Shown piece by piece: positions 13,175 to 13,364 of a stretch of DNA of 13,364 nt (position 1 is its first letter; each line of letters starts with the position of its first letter). The stretch comes from a bacterium (GTDB taxonomy: Bacteria; SZUA-182; DTGQ01): positions 1 through 13,364 of the forward strand of contig JAILZY010000090.1 of the NCBI GenBank assembly GCA_023512255.1. Reading direction: 5' to 3'. A program made the translations under genes and the position numbers. The notes below the pieces were generated by a model, which saw only the letters and a program-made list of their open reading frames with translations, was not told the origin of the DNA and did not search any database.

Positions 13175-13364
13175 GAGAGAGTCCTTTGTGGTGAAAGAAT
13201 AATGAGTAAAAAAGTTTCATGAGTGTGGCAATAAAATCTTTAACATTCTGCAATGTCGAGTTTAAGATAAACATAGATCGTTCAAAGGCAGTCAAATTGC
13301 GATGATTACGCTGGAATTGAAATACCTTAGCATAATCAGGCAGGTATTCTTGGGATACCCCTCT
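13158..13364 (-). CDS. Partial open frame running off the right edge, unrecognised
   Basis: On the minus strand the frame is open from base 13364 to a TGA at 13160-13158, giving 68 residues that would be a C-terminus (…EYLPDYAKVFQFQRNHRNLT…HHKGLSLVSDI). No family was recognised. The mix of aromatic and basic residues would suit the end of a transposase, but that is a guess. Other frames here are shorter. The C-terminal VSDI-stop is coded within the 23-bp repeat, and the other copy (2919-2941) also reads VSDI-stop on the minus strand, which would fit a remnant of the same element. It could also be noncoding. Confidence 0.3.
   Translation of the reverse strand, partial: RGVSQEYLPDYAKVFQFQRNHRNLTAFERSMFILNSTLQNVKDFIATLMKLFYSLFFHHKGLSLVSDI

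Overview
The window (about 13.4 kb, moderate GC with AT-rich gaps) looks like chromosome from an anaerobic, diderm (Gram-negative-type) bacterium that I cannot place to a named taxon. The diderm clue is a secreted protein ending in an outer-membrane beta-barrel signature (…LLWEF-COOH). The anaerobe clues are a homocysteine-synthesis pair best known from methanogens and sulfate reducers, an iron-sulfur flavoprotein, and a secreted protein carrying both cohesin and dockerin modules. A deltaproteobacterium-like lineage or an uncultured candidate phylum would fit, but this is inference. No rRNA, tRNA, CRISPR array or complete transposase gene was seen.

Layout. (1) 1-2904, plus strand: the 3' part of a giant secreted modular protein: Ig-like repeats, two DUF1566 domains, an SbsA-type Ig domain, two more Ig repeats, then cohesin and dockerin. 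(2) 2905-3310: a gene-free stretch with a hairpin, a 218-bp MITE-like element (13-bp terminal inverted repeats, CTAG target duplication) and a strong bidirectional terminator with a duplicated arm. (3) 5927-3311, minus strand: a tightly coupled three-gene operon (ATGA overlaps) encoding a two-TM sensor-like membrane protein, an iron-sulfur flavoprotein, and an exported thioredoxin/FMN-binding fusion. It reads from a TTGAAT-N16-TATAAT promoter. (4) 5928-6321: a divergent promoter region, with a TTGACA-N16-TAAAAT promoter and an 18-bp dyad over the start point for the rightward genes. (5) 6322-9315, plus strand: a metabolic operon of homocysteine biosynthesis protein, NIL-domain ferredoxin, LipM-type octanoyltransferase and cytidine deaminase. 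(6) 9375-12157, plus strand: a secreted candidate seven-bladed propeller plus FnIII protein, followed 14 bp later by a small outer-membrane barrel-like protein. (7) 12158-12489: an AT-rich, repeat-laden gap. (8) 12490-13086: a zinc-ribbon four-TM membrane protein. (9) 13158-13364, minus strand: a partial, unrecognised open frame.

How the parts work together. The minus operon is the most novel-looking unit. It puts a cytoplasmic Fe-S flavoprotein, a membrane sensor-like protein and an extracytoplasmic thiol/flavin protein under one promoter, which suggests a trans-envelope redox or sensing module. The rightward operon makes homocysteine from aspartate semialdehyde, the family's known role, next to lipoylation and pyrimidine salvage enzymes. 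The flanking genes (1-2904; 9375-12157) concern the cell surface.
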